The notes beneath the pieces are model-generated. The model did not search any database. It was not told the DNA's origin and was given only the letters and a program-made list of their open reading frames with translations. The position numbers and the translations under genes are program-made. A DNA stretch of 64,000 nt from an uncultured Clostridia bacterium (lineage in GTDB: Bacteria > Bacillota > Clostridia > Oscillospirales > Acutalibacteraceae): positions 186,001-250,000 of the forward strand of contig CANQXE010000001.1 of the NCBI GenBank assembly GCA_947627725.1, written 5' to 3'. This document shows positions 7,491 through 16,831 of the stretch, one piece after another. Position 1 is the stretch's first letter, and every line of letters starts with the position of its first letter.

Positions 7491-7745
7491 TTATTTCACC
7501 TCGCTTTCAATATCTTTTATTCTATGATTTATAACTTTGATTTGTTCTTCAACAACAGGCATTCGCTTGGCAAATCCATTATGCTCACGAACTTCACGGG
7601 TTAACTCATCTATCTTTGTATCTGTAACCGCTTGCTGTTTTTCAATTTCTGACTGCATTTTGCGGTTTGAACTGATATTTGATATAACCACTCCGAGAAC
7701 TGATAATCCGCCTGTTATCAAAGCAACTATAATTGCCTCTGACAT
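7491..7745 (-). CDS. XhlA-like lysis membrane protein
   Basis: 84 residues: one N-terminal membrane helix (EAIIVALITGGLSVLGVVI, about 3-21) followed by a coiled coil (about 28-84, ending KVINHRIKDIESEVK). Similar short proteins accompany holins in many Firmicutes phages. The topology is the reverse of classic B. subtilis XhlA, where the helix is C-terminal, so the name is by analogy. It ends 2 bp before the holin gene. Confidence 0.7.
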   Translation of the reverse strand: MSEAIIVALITGGLSVLGVVISNISSNRKMQSEIEKQQAVTDTKIDELTREVREHNGFAKRMPVVEEQIKVINHRIKDIESEVK

Positions 7746-7748
7746 AAC

Positions 7749-7862
7749 CTATGCTCCTTTGTTATTATCTTTCGCTATCTTTTCCTTGATTTTTTTAATG
7801 GCAACAAACAGTTTGTCATTTTCGTCCATTTCTCTGAACTTTCCGTTTTCGAGTATTTTCAT
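7749..7862 (-). CDS. 37-residue small phage protein after the tail fibre
   Basis: A short charged protein (MKILENGKFREMDENDKLF, then a lysine-rich end). Its ATG overlaps the stop of the tail-fibre gene by 4 bp (ATGA), and it ends 4 bp before the XhlA-like start, so it is clearly part of the operon. The position matches the XkdX-type small genes found behind tail fibres, but the sequence does not let me assign that family. Confidence 0.65.
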   Translation of the reverse strand: MKILENGKFREMDENDKLFVAIKKIKEKIAKDNNKGA

Positions 7863-9193
7863 CGCTTTCCGTATGCCTCCTCAGACTGAATATTTTTAGG
7901 CTCTAATTTGATTAAATTTAAACTTGACATACCGGTTATATGAAACTCATTCAGATAATCCACGTCTCTTTTTTTGTGAATAGTTTTACTGCCCTTTGAA
8001 GAAGTTAAGGTGTTATCAATTATATAAAATGAATCGCCCATTGATATTTCCAAGGCAAAATCCATCCATTCACCTTCAACTACTACATCTCCAAAATCTT
8101 CTCCGCTTACATTTTCTACACCGGAACAACCGGGTAAGTTTAAAGCATAAATATGCAGCAATAAGTTTTCAATTAAGATTTTTGCTCTGTATTTAATAAC
8201 CCGGCACGGTCTTTCTGCTAATGTTGTACCGTCTGCATATGCGCCTAAAAATGTTTTTAATTCTTTCCAACACGTTTCTCTGTAATATTTATTAACAAAA
8301 TCATATGCTGTAGAAAAGTGGTCGTAATCTTCTTGTGTAATTGCTACCTCGGAGGGATATACAGGAATGACCAATGCTTCCTCAAAATTACCGTTCCCGG
8401 AATCAAATAAAATAGCTCCTTCTCCCATTCCAAAGCCAAAGTTTTCAGTGGCATCATATCCGAATATCACCATAATCGGAGATAATTCTGCTAACTTTTC
8501 TGTTAAATTGATAAGAACATTCTCAAATTCTTCATCACTTTTTACAAAAATTGTTTTTAAGAGCTTACCGCCGAGCAGCACATTAGCTACCGCACTGTTT
8601 GCTATGGCGTTATTACTTTCTAAGGAAAGCTCTGTATCAATTGTAATTTCCGCATCCTTGCCAGGAGGTCCCGGATCGCCCTTGTCCCCTTTAAGCCCTT
8701 GAGGTCCTTGATCTCCTGTTTCGCCCTTAGGACCCTGCGGTCCTGTCTCTCCTTTTGGACCTTGTATGCCTTGTTCACCTTTTTCGCCTTTCATTATCCC
8801 TGAATCAACGAGTTTCTTTATCAGAGCATAATGTGCTTCTAATTCCGTTTGTGTAGGTTTATCCGCCTCAACAATTGAACTATCATATGTACCCTTATTA
8901 ATGTACTCAATGCATGGAATCGGAGAGAGACGCAATGTGGTTTCTCCGTCTGCCACCTCATAAGCATAAATCCCGATTCTACATCTGCCTTCCTGAAGCT
9001 CAGGAGCAAAACAAGTATTGTTTTCTACAGTTCTGAATTCATCATTAAATACTGCCCGAACAATCAGTCCCTTATATTCTTCGGAAAAATTAAAAATACA
9101 TTTAATTTGTTCAACATTACCAGAAGTCAGTTTGTCGCTTTTATTTAACATTTTCACTTCTGTTTCTGTTACATTAAATTCTAAAGTTATCAT
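7859..9193 (-). CDS. tail fibre / receptor-binding protein with collagen-like repeats
   Basis: A probable host-recognition protein at the tail tip. Residues 1-110 resemble a baseplate-attachment domain (BppU-like N-terminus), and 136-179 are about fifteen Gly-X-Y triplets (GPKGETGPQGPKGETG) predicted to form a collagen triple helix, so the protein should be a trimer. The remainder (180-444) is a receptor-binding head of unknown fold. It follows the tail-hub gene in the order usual for siphophage tails. The repeats are encoded by near-identical DNA units and could vary in number. Confidence 0.82.
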   Translation of the reverse strand: MITLEFNVTETEVKMLNKSDKLTSGNVEQIKCIFNFSEEYKGLIVRAVFNDEFRTVENNTCFAPELQEGRCRIGIYAYEVADGETTLRLSPIPCIEYINKGTYDSSIVEADKPTQTELEAHYALIKKLVDSGIMKGEKGEQGIQGPKGETGPQGPKGETGDQGPQGLKGDKGDPGPPGKDAEITIDTELSLESNNAIANSAVANVLLGGKLLKTIFVKSDEEFENVLINLTEKLAELSPIMVIFGYDATENFGFGMGEGAILFDSGNGNFEEALVIPVYPSEVAITQEDYDHFSTAYDFVNKYYRETCWKELKTFLGAYADGTTLAERPCRVIKYRAKILIENLLLHIYALNLPGCSGVENVSGEDFGDVVVEGEWMDFALEISMGDSFYIIDNTLTSSKGSKTIHKKRDVDYLNEFHITGMSSLNLIKLEPKNIQSEEAYGKR

Positions 9194-9205
9194 TATTAAT
9201 CTCCT

Positions 9206-10867
9206 TTAAATACCTATAACGAACCGCAATACAAAAGCATTGTTGGTATATTTGATACCACTGTTAGATGTGCCTGTTGAGGTGTTTGAATCTTTACCTG
9301 TTATAGTGGTGTCGGTGATATACAAATATTTATTAGCTACAATGGAAAACATTTCACTCGCTAAAATAATATTTGTCCCTTTGCCGGAAAGGAACAACAC
9401 ATAATCTTTTGGAATAAAATGAAACGAAAATGTATGTTCTAACGCTTTACCGTCGGCATATCTTGAAAATACTAAAACAATTCCGGAAGCCATATCACTT
9501 AAATGTGCTACTTCTCCGCTGCTTACTCCGCCATATCTGAATGTTATAGTCTGTCCGCCGTTCATATAATAAGCGCCCTGCCATAGAATATATTGCGGAT
9601 ATTCCGGCATTTGTTTTGAAATCACTTTTAAACATTCAATCAATCCATCATCTGTTACGGCATACGGATATTCGCCTCCGCCAACATCTATCATATGAAT
9701 ATAATTAGCATTACTGCTTCCGCTTACATATCCAAATTTAATTGTTGCAGTAGCACCGTCCCTTCTGGTAAATGTTTTCTGCATTATATGGTCTTTTGTT
9801 ACAAAAGCATTAAGATTTTCAACAGATGAATAATCATTTGCTGAAAATGCGGGTCTTTCAGCCGTAAATACTTCTGTCATGCCCTGATTGATTGTCAGGT
9901 TTATATCCATAATGACAATAGGGTATTTGTCTCCCTTTAAATCGGTTATCGTAACTCTGTCGCCGAGTTCTAAATACGTAAACCCAACTGTATCGGTTTC
10001 ATATGTGTAATAATTAATTTCAATAAGCCTTTTATATATTTCTGTCAAACCGGCTATGTCTTCACAGTCAACTAAACCGAAAACAATAGGGTTACTGTCA
10101 ATTGTAATTTTGTTATCACTGCTTTGCGCATTTTGCGGCAGTCGTACAGTACTGATAACGCCAACAAAATCAACAATATCAGGTGCGCTGATTTTATCTC
10201 CTATTTTCAATGTTTTCATTTCGGAGGGCATTATTTCTATATTTGAATCTGTCCAATTAATAACCTTTAGTTGTATACCTTCACATTTAAAATTGACGCA
10301 AGCTATGCCTGCAACTGCATCCAGCACATCTCTATATGTATTGCAATCATTAAGAAGTGATCTCTTGAATTTGATATTTGAATTTGGCAGCTGCATATCT
10401 TCACATTCAAAGCCGCATTTTGAACACACTAAATTTACTGCATCAATCAATGTCAGCTTTTCTGTACTGTCATTATCTACCCCTTCATATGGCTGCATTG
10501 CATAATACATATAGTCATAGCAGGTAAGCTGAAGTGAATTTGTTTCAACATTAAATTCCTTTTCTGTAATATAGAAAGCTCCATAATCGGCATATTCAAA
10601 ATATTCGGCAAAATCACCTTCAGAATTTATGGGGACAGTAACCTTTACACCTATTTCAAGGCTGTCTATGACATTACCGTCTATTCTGTCAATTCCCTTT
10701 ATAGATAAGGTTAGGCAGCTCATTGATGACTTGAATGGCTCATTTTCAGTGTAGTAATTACAATTAGAAATGTCAGAATAAAAATTTTCACCAATTCTTA
10801 TTCTGACATCTAATTCACGTCCTAAAGATTTAATTGCATTTTTATAATACTGACTCACATTCCGCAT
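9206..10867 (-). CDS. tail hub / baseplate protein
   Basis: 553 residues. The ATG at 10867 overlaps the stop of the upstream gene (TAATG); upstream GTG codons were rejected. The N-terminal 370 residues have the features of the Gp18/Tal-like hub family (RIRIGENFYSDISNCNYY, LGDRVTITDLKGDKYPIVI), which closes the tail tube and holds the fibres. The C-terminal 180 residues appear to be a separate beta-rich domain. It lies between the distal-tail-like protein and the fibre, as expected. Confidence 0.8.
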   Translation of the reverse strand: MRNVSQYYKNAIKSLGRELDVRIRIGENFYSDISNCNYYTENEPFKSSMSCLTLSIKGIDRIDGNVIDSLEIGVKVTVPINSEGDFAEYFEYADYGAFYITEKEFNVETNSLQLTCYDYMYYAMQPYEGVDNDSTEKLTLIDAVNLVCSKCGFECEDMQLPNSNIKFKRSLLNDCNTYRDVLDAVAGIACVNFKCEGIQLKVINWTDSNIEIMPSEMKTLKIGDKISAPDIVDFVGVISTVRLPQNAQSSDNKITIDSNPIVFGLVDCEDIAGLTEIYKRLIEINYYTYETDTVGFTYLELGDRVTITDLKGDKYPIVIMDINLTINQGMTEVFTAERPAFSANDYSSVENLNAFVTKDHIMQKTFTRRDGATATIKFGYVSGSSNANYIHMIDVGGGEYPYAVTDDGLIECLKVISKQMPEYPQYILWQGAYYMNGGQTITFRYGGVSSGEVAHLSDMASGIVLVFSRYADGKALEHTFSFHFIPKDYVLFLSGKGTNIILASEMFSIVANKYLYITDTTITGKDSNTSTGTSNSGIKYTNNAFVLRFVIGI

Positions 10868-11346
10868 TATTGACACCACCCTTCACTGAATCTTTTTATT
10901 GCTACAAACGTAAAAGAAAGTGTATTATGTCGTGTTCCGCAGCGTGTTGACCTTGAAATACTGTCTGTCATATCATCTGTATAAAAGTCGCCTATGGCGT
11001 AACACCGATATTTTGTATCATAGTATTTACACTTAACATACTCCTCATCACCTAAAGCAATTAATGTAGCAACATCTTCCGGTGTAAGCTTTTTATTAGC
11101 TTTTCCTACCTCGCAGGTAATCTTAATAAAAATACCAACAAGTGTCCCGGTGAATGTACCGTCCAAAGTATCTCGACCTGTATCGGTACCCCACTGCTTT
11201 GCCCGTTGTACTTTATATGTATCTTTTAGAACAAAAGGAAGAGGGACAAATTCTTTGTTTGCATATTTTTTACCAAGCAGTTTTAATGTACGTCCGGTTA
11301 CATTCTGTACATAAATTAAAACACTTGGATTTTCAATTATGGTCAT
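10867..11346 (-). CDS. distal-tail-like protein (DUF6711 type)
   Basis: 159 residues. The position directly between tape measure and tail hub is that of a distal tail protein. The sequence (LIYVQNVTGRTLKLLGKKY, then KCKYYDTKYRCYAIGDFY) resembles short tail proteins of gut Clostridia phages that I know as DUF6711; this family name is from memory. It overlaps the stop of the tape measure gene by 1 bp and the start of the hub by 1 bp. Confidence 0.7.
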   Translation of the reverse strand: MTIIENPSVLIYVQNVTGRTLKLLGKKYANKEFVPLPFVLKDTYKVQRAKQWGTDTGRDTLDGTFTGTLVGIFIKITCEVGKANKKLTPEDVATLIALGDEEYVKCKYYDTKYRCYAIGDFYTDDMTDSISRSTRCGTRHNTLSFTFVAIKRFSEGWCQ

Positions 11347-14033
11347 TAAACCGTCCCTCCGTTTCTTATAAAGTTTTGCTGATTGTTGTACTTGGCAACC
11401 GCCTTGCCCACAATCTTACCGTCAATTACTGAATAAACAACAATAGGCTGTCCATTATTTGAAATTTTTTGCGCAAGTTTTTCCGCAATTATATCCATCC
11501 ATTCAGTGTTATTTTGAAGTGGTAAAACTGCTTCAGCTCCTGCTTCACCGATTGTCGCCTGAATACCTCGACCCGGATTATTAACAATACCGCCTTTTGC
11601 AAGCATTGGTGGGTTTATTTTTGAAATATTAATACCGGGTAGTTTATTTAAGACGGTAATAACTTTATTTACCATAGATACCAAACTGTTAAGTATTTTC
11701 CGTATACCGCTTGTAATGCTGTCTTTAAGCTTTGTGGTAATTGTAGTAGTCTTATTCTTCAAACTATTCCAATTACTTTTAGCAGTATTGAAAGACCTAT
11801 GGATTTTTCCTTTAATAGTTGATGTCGATACTTTACTTTTTAAAGAATCCCATTTTGATTTAAGGTTTGTAAACGTCCTGTTTACTGAGCCTTTGATTGT
11901 TGAAATATTAGTTTTATTTTTTATACTGTCCCACTTTTTCTCTAAATTAGTAAATGTATTATTCACAGAACCTTTAATGGTTGTTATTGCCTCTTTGCCT
12001 TTTTCTTTGATGCTGTCCCATTTTGTTTTAAGATCAGTGAAGGACGAGCTTACACTACCGTTTATAGTTGTAGTTATTGTTGATGTACCTACGCCAGTTC
12101 CTAATGCTGCAATAATCGGACTTTTTTTCCCTAGTTTTTCAACCAATTTATCCCACCAAGACAAATCATTATCACTATCCGTTTCAGAATTATCGGAACC
12201 AAAATTAAATTTTATTTTAGGTACTTTTATACCTAAGGGTCCTAAATCCAACCAACTGCCATCCCACTCCCAACCGAACTTATCACATATGCTTTGAATA
12301 ATATCATCGAGAAGATTACTCAGAATATTAAAACTAAAATTAGCAATTGATACTGTGGCTTTTATAATGCTTAGAGTAATATCAGACAATTTTAAACCGT
12401 TAAAAAAGTCTGTTATTGATTTTTTTATCGTTTTATAACCATCATCGTTTTCTGTTAATCTATTAAAAAAGCTTGCAATAGAGTCACATAATCCTGTTAT
12501 AAAATCATGTATTGTTTCTCCCACATTTTCAAAATCAATTGTGCTAATTGTTTTTAATAAACCATTTGCTAATTCAGTTCCTACCTTTTTCCAATTAAGA
12601 TTAGTAGCAAAGCCTTTTGCTGTTGAAACAATTGTATTAAGACTTTCACCTATTGTTTTACCAATTGATGTTGAAAGTGTATTTCCGTCACTGTCAGAAT
12701 AACTGAATAATCCGTTTACAAGTGTTGCAAATGATTTTCCTGCTCCAAACCCTTTTGATTTTATATTTACCCAATCAATATTTTGAAGCATACCTACAAG
12801 CTTCTCGGATATTTTTTTGCCTACATCAGTAAAATCTGTCTTTTCCCATGCAGATTTAATCATTTCGGCAAATTTTGAAATTGATTCACTATAAGACGCT
12901 TCAAAATTTTTTAATGTATCACTATCTGAAGATTTGTTTGAAGTCGAACTATTGTCTGTAAATTTATTAGCAACATCAAATCCGGCAAGCTGGTTTTTAT
13001 ATTCTTTTGCTGAATCGGCAGCATCGGATGTTGAGTCTGCAAGTTTTTGCGCTTGCTGAGCATTGTACTTTGCAATGAGACTAATTCCTGTAAAGGCTTG
13101 ATACACCTTGTCCACAAGAGTCACCACGTTAGTAAGTGCGTTCAAAACGGCATTTATCACAGGTGCCAACGCAATGCCTAAAACACCTTTCAAAGCTGTT
13201 AACTGATTTTGTAGTTTTTCATTATCGTTAAGCGCTGACGATACAATTTGCTTAAATCCCGCCATAAGCGAGCGCATAGCAATTAAAGCAAGCCCTATCT
13301 TAAGAAATTTTTTCCTAAGGTTGTCAGCTTGCTTACCCATATTTTTTATACCTGCAACTGCTTTGTTTAAGCCTTTTGTCACAGTATTTTTAATAACGCT
13401 GCCAACTTTTTTAAAACCGCCGTAAGCAGCTACACCAATGCTTTTTGCGAACTGACCTGCTGCAGTTTTTGCACCTTTTATCATCTGCGACAGCCTTGAT
13501 GCATGAGATGCTGTCTTAGATGTTTCGGATGCACTCTGTTTCTGCTCGCTGTTTACTTTTTGCTGGGAATTTTTAATCTGGTTAATTGAATTTCTCAACT
13601 GTTGAATTTTTAAATCATTTTGAGAAATTATCTTGCCGTACTGATCTGCCTTATTAAGAACCGAACTGTACTTCTTTTCTATTTGAGCCATAGTCGTATC
13701 ATGCATTGATTGAATATTTATTTTTTGCTCAGGTGATGTCGCTTTAGCCATATCAGCTTTAGTGCTTTTATTAAGCGCCTCACGCTCCGAATTATATTCA
13801 CCTAATTTCCCAGCCTCCAGTTGTTCAATCATTGTCTCATATTTGCTTATTTCCTTTTCAAGCCTTTTTATTTCTTTTTCAGCTTTTGAGATATCTAAAT
13901 CAACAGTGGCTTTTTTTCCGGATTCTTTAGCCTTATCAGCAGCATCATCAACTACCTTTACAAATTCCTCAGCATCCTTTTTAGCCTTACTGTTGTCTAT
14001 TCTTGTTTTAATTCTTATTGAACCATCTGCCAT
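11346..14033 (-). CDS. tail tape measure protein
   Basis: 895 residues, which sets the tail length; by the usual rule of about 1.5 angstrom per residue the tail would be roughly 130 nm. The N-terminus is a long coiled coil (about 25-190), followed by a membrane-like hydrophobic stretch (about 230-300). A run of imperfect repeats at about 655-745 (IKGSVNNTFTNLEKKWDSIK and variants) appears four to five times. The C-terminus has the GEAGAEAVLPLQNNT motif common to tape measure proteins of this phage group. Confidence 0.92.
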   Translation of the reverse strand: MADGSIRIKTRIDNSKAKKDAEEFVKVVDDAADKAKESGKKATVDLDISKAEKEIKRLEKEISKYETMIEQLEAGKLGEYNSEREALNKSTKADMAKATSPEQKINIQSMHDTTMAQIEKKYSSVLNKADQYGKIISQNDLKIQQLRNSINQIKNSQQKVNSEQKQSASETSKTASHASRLSQMIKGAKTAAGQFAKSIGVAAYGGFKKVGSVIKNTVTKGLNKAVAGIKNMGKQADNLRKKFLKIGLALIAMRSLMAGFKQIVSSALNDNEKLQNQLTALKGVLGIALAPVINAVLNALTNVVTLVDKVYQAFTGISLIAKYNAQQAQKLADSTSDAADSAKEYKNQLAGFDVANKFTDNSSTSNKSSDSDTLKNFEASYSESISKFAEMIKSAWEKTDFTDVGKKISEKLVGMLQNIDWVNIKSKGFGAGKSFATLVNGLFSYSDSDGNTLSTSIGKTIGESLNTIVSTAKGFATNLNWKKVGTELANGLLKTISTIDFENVGETIHDFITGLCDSIASFFNRLTENDDGYKTIKKSITDFFNGLKLSDITLSIIKATVSIANFSFNILSNLLDDIIQSICDKFGWEWDGSWLDLGPLGIKVPKIKFNFGSDNSETDSDNDLSWWDKLVEKLGKKSPIIAALGTGVGTSTITTTINGSVSSSFTDLKTKWDSIKEKGKEAITTIKGSVNNTFTNLEKKWDSIKNKTNISTIKGSVNRTFTNLKSKWDSLKSKVSTSTIKGKIHRSFNTAKSNWNSLKNKTTTITTKLKDSITSGIRKILNSLVSMVNKVITVLNKLPGINISKINPPMLAKGGIVNNPGRGIQATIGEAGAEAVLPLQNNTEWMDIIAEKLAQKISNNGQPIVVYSVIDGKIVGKAVAKYNNQQNFIRNGGTV

Positions 14034-14594
14034 TTACTCACCACCAATCTCTCCGAATAGTGCTTCAAATTCATCAATTTTAGCCTGTTCTTCCTTTGTA
14101 TAATTTACCGGCAATGCGAGCGCTTCTTTAGCCTTATATATCTCGTGTCTGTCTTTTTCCGGATAATCATTCGGGTCACAGGTACGGATTTGCCTAACCC
14201 TTGATAAAATACATTTATCTGTCAAGCCTGTTATTAATTCACAGAACTGCCAGAAGTGCATATCTGGATATTTTGTAAGGTCAATATGGTAATCACTCAT
14301 AAAAGAGGCATTTATATATTTTCTGTCGTAATTAAAATCCATATCTGCCTCTTTTGTTTCCTGTTCATCAATACTTTCACCGCATTGCAGGAACTTTTGA
14401 GCCATTTCAAGATAGTCATTAATTAAATCATTATCAGGAATATAACCATACATTATGTAAACGACTGCAAGCGCCCTTTCATAATCTCCGATAGTATTAT
14501 CATTAATAACCTTAAAACACCTAAGGGCAGTATTAAAGTCCGTCTTTATCTTAACCTTTTTATCTCGTATTTTCACAAACTGCGGATATGACAT
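14034..14594 (-). CDS. Gp15-family tail assembly protein
   Basis: 186 residues with the pattern of the bacteriophage Gp15 family (INASFMSDYHIDL, MHFWQFCELITGL). In A118-like phages Gp15 lies between the tail chaperone and the tape measure and is thought to act with the chaperone in tail assembly. The start codon overlaps the stop of the upstream gene (TAATG), so translation is coupled. I saw no slippery site that would fuse the two by frameshift. Confidence 0.85.
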   Translation of the reverse strand: MSYPQFVKIRDKKVKIKTDFNTALRCFKVINDNTIGDYERALAVVYIMYGYIPDNDLINDYLEMAQKFLQCGESIDEQETKEADMDFNYDRKYINASFMSDYHIDLTKYPDMHFWQFCELITGLTDKCILSRVRQIRTCDPNDYPEKDRHEIYKAKEALALPVNYTKEEQAKIDEFEALFGEIGGE

Positions 14595-15055
14595 TACTCA
14601 ATTACATCCTCATCCTTATCACCGTATTTTTCAGCAATAAGCTTGTTAGTATCAGCCTTTAAAATGCCTATTTTTTCAAGATGAGGCTTTAACTGCTCCA
14701 ACAATTCATCCCACATTGAAACATAATTTCTGTTGCCGAATATTTTTTGACAGGCACCTTCACCTAAAAAGCAATCCATTGCCTTACGCATATCCGAAAA
14801 GGCTTTTTTATAGAGCTTTCGATATTCTTCATCGACATTGGTTAGAATACCTTTCTTCCTAATTTCTTTTTTCTCAATTACCTTTTCCTGTAATTTAATT
14901 TGCTTTTCAATTTTTTCAATGCTGAGTATTGTTTCATTAAGTTTAAATGGCAATTCAATATCTTCTGTATCAAAGACAATTGTTTCGCCCTTATCATTAA
15001 CTTCAATTTCGTACAAGCCTTTAGACTCAATTCTTAACTTTGCAATGTCAGACAT
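14594..15055 (-). CDS. tail assembly chaperone (DUF6673 type)
   Basis: 153 residues, mainly helical with a lysine/glutamate-rich middle (about 50-75) and the segment KAMDCFLGEGACQKIFGNRN, typical of the small proteins between major tail protein and Gp15 in A118-like phages. The family label is from memory. It probably keeps the tape measure soluble before tail assembly. Confidence 0.7.
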   Translation of the reverse strand: MSDIAKLRIESKGLYEIEVNDKGETIVFDTEDIELPFKLNETILSIEKIEKQIKLQEKVIEKKEIRKKGILTNVDEEYRKLYKKAFSDMRKAMDCFLGEGACQKIFGNRNYVSMWDELLEQLKPHLEKIGILKADTNKLIAEKYGDKDEDVIE

Positions 15056-15080
15056 AATATAAGCACCTTTCTTTGTAAAA

Positions 15081-15110
15081 AATTAAAGGGATGGTAAAAA
15101 CCACCCCTTT
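15081..15110 (-). terminator. internal terminator after the major tail protein gene
   Basis: The arms at 15085-15095 and 15100-15110 give an 11-bp stem on the minus strand (one G-U pair) followed by AATTTTTT. It lies inside the late operon, so read-through must be partial. That would give more major tail protein than downstream chaperone and tape measure. Confidence 0.75.
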
Positions 15111-15121
15111 ATTTGATTGTA

Positions 15122-15619
15122 TTATTCTTTGGAAGGAGTAAATGTTACCTCGCCGTCAACTACCGTTGCTGTGCCCTTAATAGGATCACCATTAAATGAA
15201 CAAGTATAATTAAGTGAGAGATTACCACCGCCGCCTTCACCGCCGAAGTCGCCTATCTGAATTGAACACCTGTTTTTTTCTGCTGAATAGTTGCCACCTT
15301 CTCCATCATACATATTCACAATAATTACATCTGTTTCGGCATCTGCATTTACTGCTCTGCTCTGCCTTAAGTCATCAAGAAATTCAAATACAGGATCACC
15401 GGTGTGGGCAATAAGCTCACCGTCAAAACCGACTGCATAAGCATCTGTATTTGTATCCTTGCTGTCCTGGTCTATATAACTTTCTTCACTTGTTTCAGCG
15501 CTGTATTTTAATTTCAATTCCCCCTGCTTGCGAATCCGGCTATATGTTTCCTCTGTCTTAGGGGTAGTATTTAAAAATGCAGCTAACTTACTTGTTTTGA
15601 TTTTATCCAAAAATATCAC
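15122..15619 (-). CDS. major tail (tube) protein
   Basis: 165 residues. The position behind the tail-terminator gene and before the chaperone, together with the beta-rich sequence and the pattern KTSKLAAFLNTT at the N-terminus, identify the tail tube protein of this phage group. The sequence EGGGGNLSLNYTCSFNG near 130-150 precedes the last strands. The gene is followed by an internal terminator, consistent with high expression. Its ATG overlaps the upstream stop by 4 bp. Confidence 0.82.
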   Translation of the reverse strand: MIFLDKIKTSKLAAFLNTTPKTEETYSRIRKQGELKLKYSAETSEESYIDQDSKDTNTDAYAVGFDGELIAHTGDPVFEFLDDLRQSRAVNADAETDVIIVNMYDGEGGNYSAEKNRCSIQIGDFGGEGGGGNLSLNYTCSFNGDPIKGTATVVDGEVTFTPSKE

Positions 15620-16041
15620 TCCTTGTCATATAATAATCTGCATTGAATTTGGTATCTTGCATATTCCGAATTGCCGCTAACATCAAATAAACATCCGTTT
15701 GACATAGCTTCAATTTTATATGCGCTCATACCCTCATCTAACACCGGCATATTTTCCAGTTCCGTACACTGTTCAAGCCAGTGCTGGAACTTTTCAAAAA
15801 AGCCGCTGTTTTGTATATTGTTAATAATTTCATCATTCCAACGCATTCTGCTTGCAAAAACAAAAACAAACTGCCTCTCGGTAGAGCCGTCAATATATTC
15901 TTTTAAAATGACTTCTGTCGGTACTTCTTCGATACTGTACGTATCCGGGTCTGAAGGCAGAAAATCAACATTAACCTTTTTTAACTCATCAAGATACGGA
16001 CACTTCAAAATAAAATTTTTAACTGCTTCAATGATTGCCAT
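15616..16041 (-). CDS. minor capsid / tail terminator protein
   Basis: 141 residues. In A118-like phages the fourth small protein after the capsid closes the end of the tail tube. The sequence (KEYIDGSTERQFVFVFASRM, then GNSEYARYQIQCRLLYDKE) matches the small proteins of that position, often annotated as minor capsid proteins. It overlaps the preceding gene by 14 bp. Confidence 0.72.
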   Translation of the reverse strand: MAIIEAVKNFILKCPYLDELKKVNVDFLPSDPDTYSIEEVPTEVILKEYIDGSTERQFVFVFASRMRWNDEIINNIQNSGFFEKFQHWLEQCTELENMPVLDEGMSAYKIEAMSNGCLFDVSGNSEYARYQIQCRLLYDKE

Positions 16042-16489
16042 TTCTGTACCTCACAATAAATTCTGCTGTTGATTTAATTAGTGCATTCTTGTTATCGATA
16101 TAACATCTTGTAACCCAGTGAGGACCTCTTCTGGGCGCTTGGTTATATGTCATATCCCTGTCAGATACAACCTTTTTTACATTTCTGCGGCTTCGCCATC
16201 CGACATTAGGTATAAAAAATCCTGCAGCTTTAGTAACAGGGTCAACCATTACTTTGCCAAACCAATGCACTCTTGCATATGGAGTGTTATATATAATGGC
16301 ATCCCCTTTATTAGACATTCGTGCCGATGCCTGAAGCGCACCATTTTGAAACGGCAAATAGGAATTTGACAACCGCATCAGTTCATTAGTAAAAAATCTC
16401 TGTGCCGGACCGTTATCGTTAATACCCAGCTTTTCCAGCTGCTGCTCCGGCGATAATATATTCAGTTCTATTTCAAACAAATCAGACAT
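16028..16489 (-). CDS. minor capsid protein (Minor_capsid_2, HK97 gp10-like)
   Basis: 153 residues with the family features FFTNELMRLSNSYLPFQNGA, YNTPYARVHWFGK and RGPHWVTRCYIDNK. Members link the head to the tail. It is third of four small connector genes between the major capsid and major tail protein genes, and starts one base after the preceding gene ends. Confidence 0.82.
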   Translation of the reverse strand: MSDLFEIELNILSPEQQLEKLGINDNGPAQRFFTNELMRLSNSYLPFQNGALQASARMSNKGDAIIYNTPYARVHWFGKVMVDPVTKAAGFFIPNVGWRSRRNVKKVVSDRDMTYNQAPRRGPHWVTRCYIDNKNALIKSTAEFIVRYRNGNH

Positions 16490-16831
16490 TTATTTACCGC
16501 TTATGACGATATTGTCAACATCACTGCTGCATACATTGACTTCAACTCCGTCAACTATGTGCTGATTTGATAATTCTCTCAGTGATTTTATATCGTCACC
16601 CTTTCCCTTGATGATTATGTCACCGACCTGTACTGTCCATTTATCGCCATATGATTGCGCCATTTTCGGACTTGATACTACTGTTATTTGTGCGGAATTT
16701 TCAACACCCTTATCGGTTGCGCTTTGAACAGTTTTCCCATACCAATAAAAACCGTTTAAAATCTGTTTTTCATAAACGTCAGCACCGTCAAGAACTTTAT
16801 GTCTGTATATTGTTATAGTATCATGAAACAT
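16490..16831 (-). CDS. head-tail connector (stopper-like) protein
   Basis: 113 residues, beta-rich (DTITIYRHKVLDGADVYEK, then VQVGDIIIKGKGDDIKS). The gene order and length agree with the small head-closure protein of A118-like phages, sometimes labelled DUF6751. It overlaps the upstream gene stop by 1 bp. Assignment is mostly by position. Confidence 0.7.
   Translation of the reverse strand: MFHDTITIYRHKVLDGADVYEKQILNGFYWYGKTVQSATDKGVENSAQITVVSSPKMAQSYGDKWTVQVGDIIIKGKGDDIKSLRELSNQHIVDGVEVNVCSSDVDNIVISGK

Noticed and set aside
8655-8790. Short regular repeats suggestive of a CRISPR array
   Set aside because: They are nine-base Gly-X-Y codon repeats in the tail-fibre gene; there are no unique spacers and the frame is open throughout.
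10056-12297. Long plus-strand frames opposite tail genes
   Set aside because: They are antisense to well-identified tail proteins and have no ribosome sites or family features.
14034-15055. Programmed frameshift between chaperone and Gp15 genes
   Set aside because: The genes are joined by TAATG and no slippery heptamer was seen near the junction.
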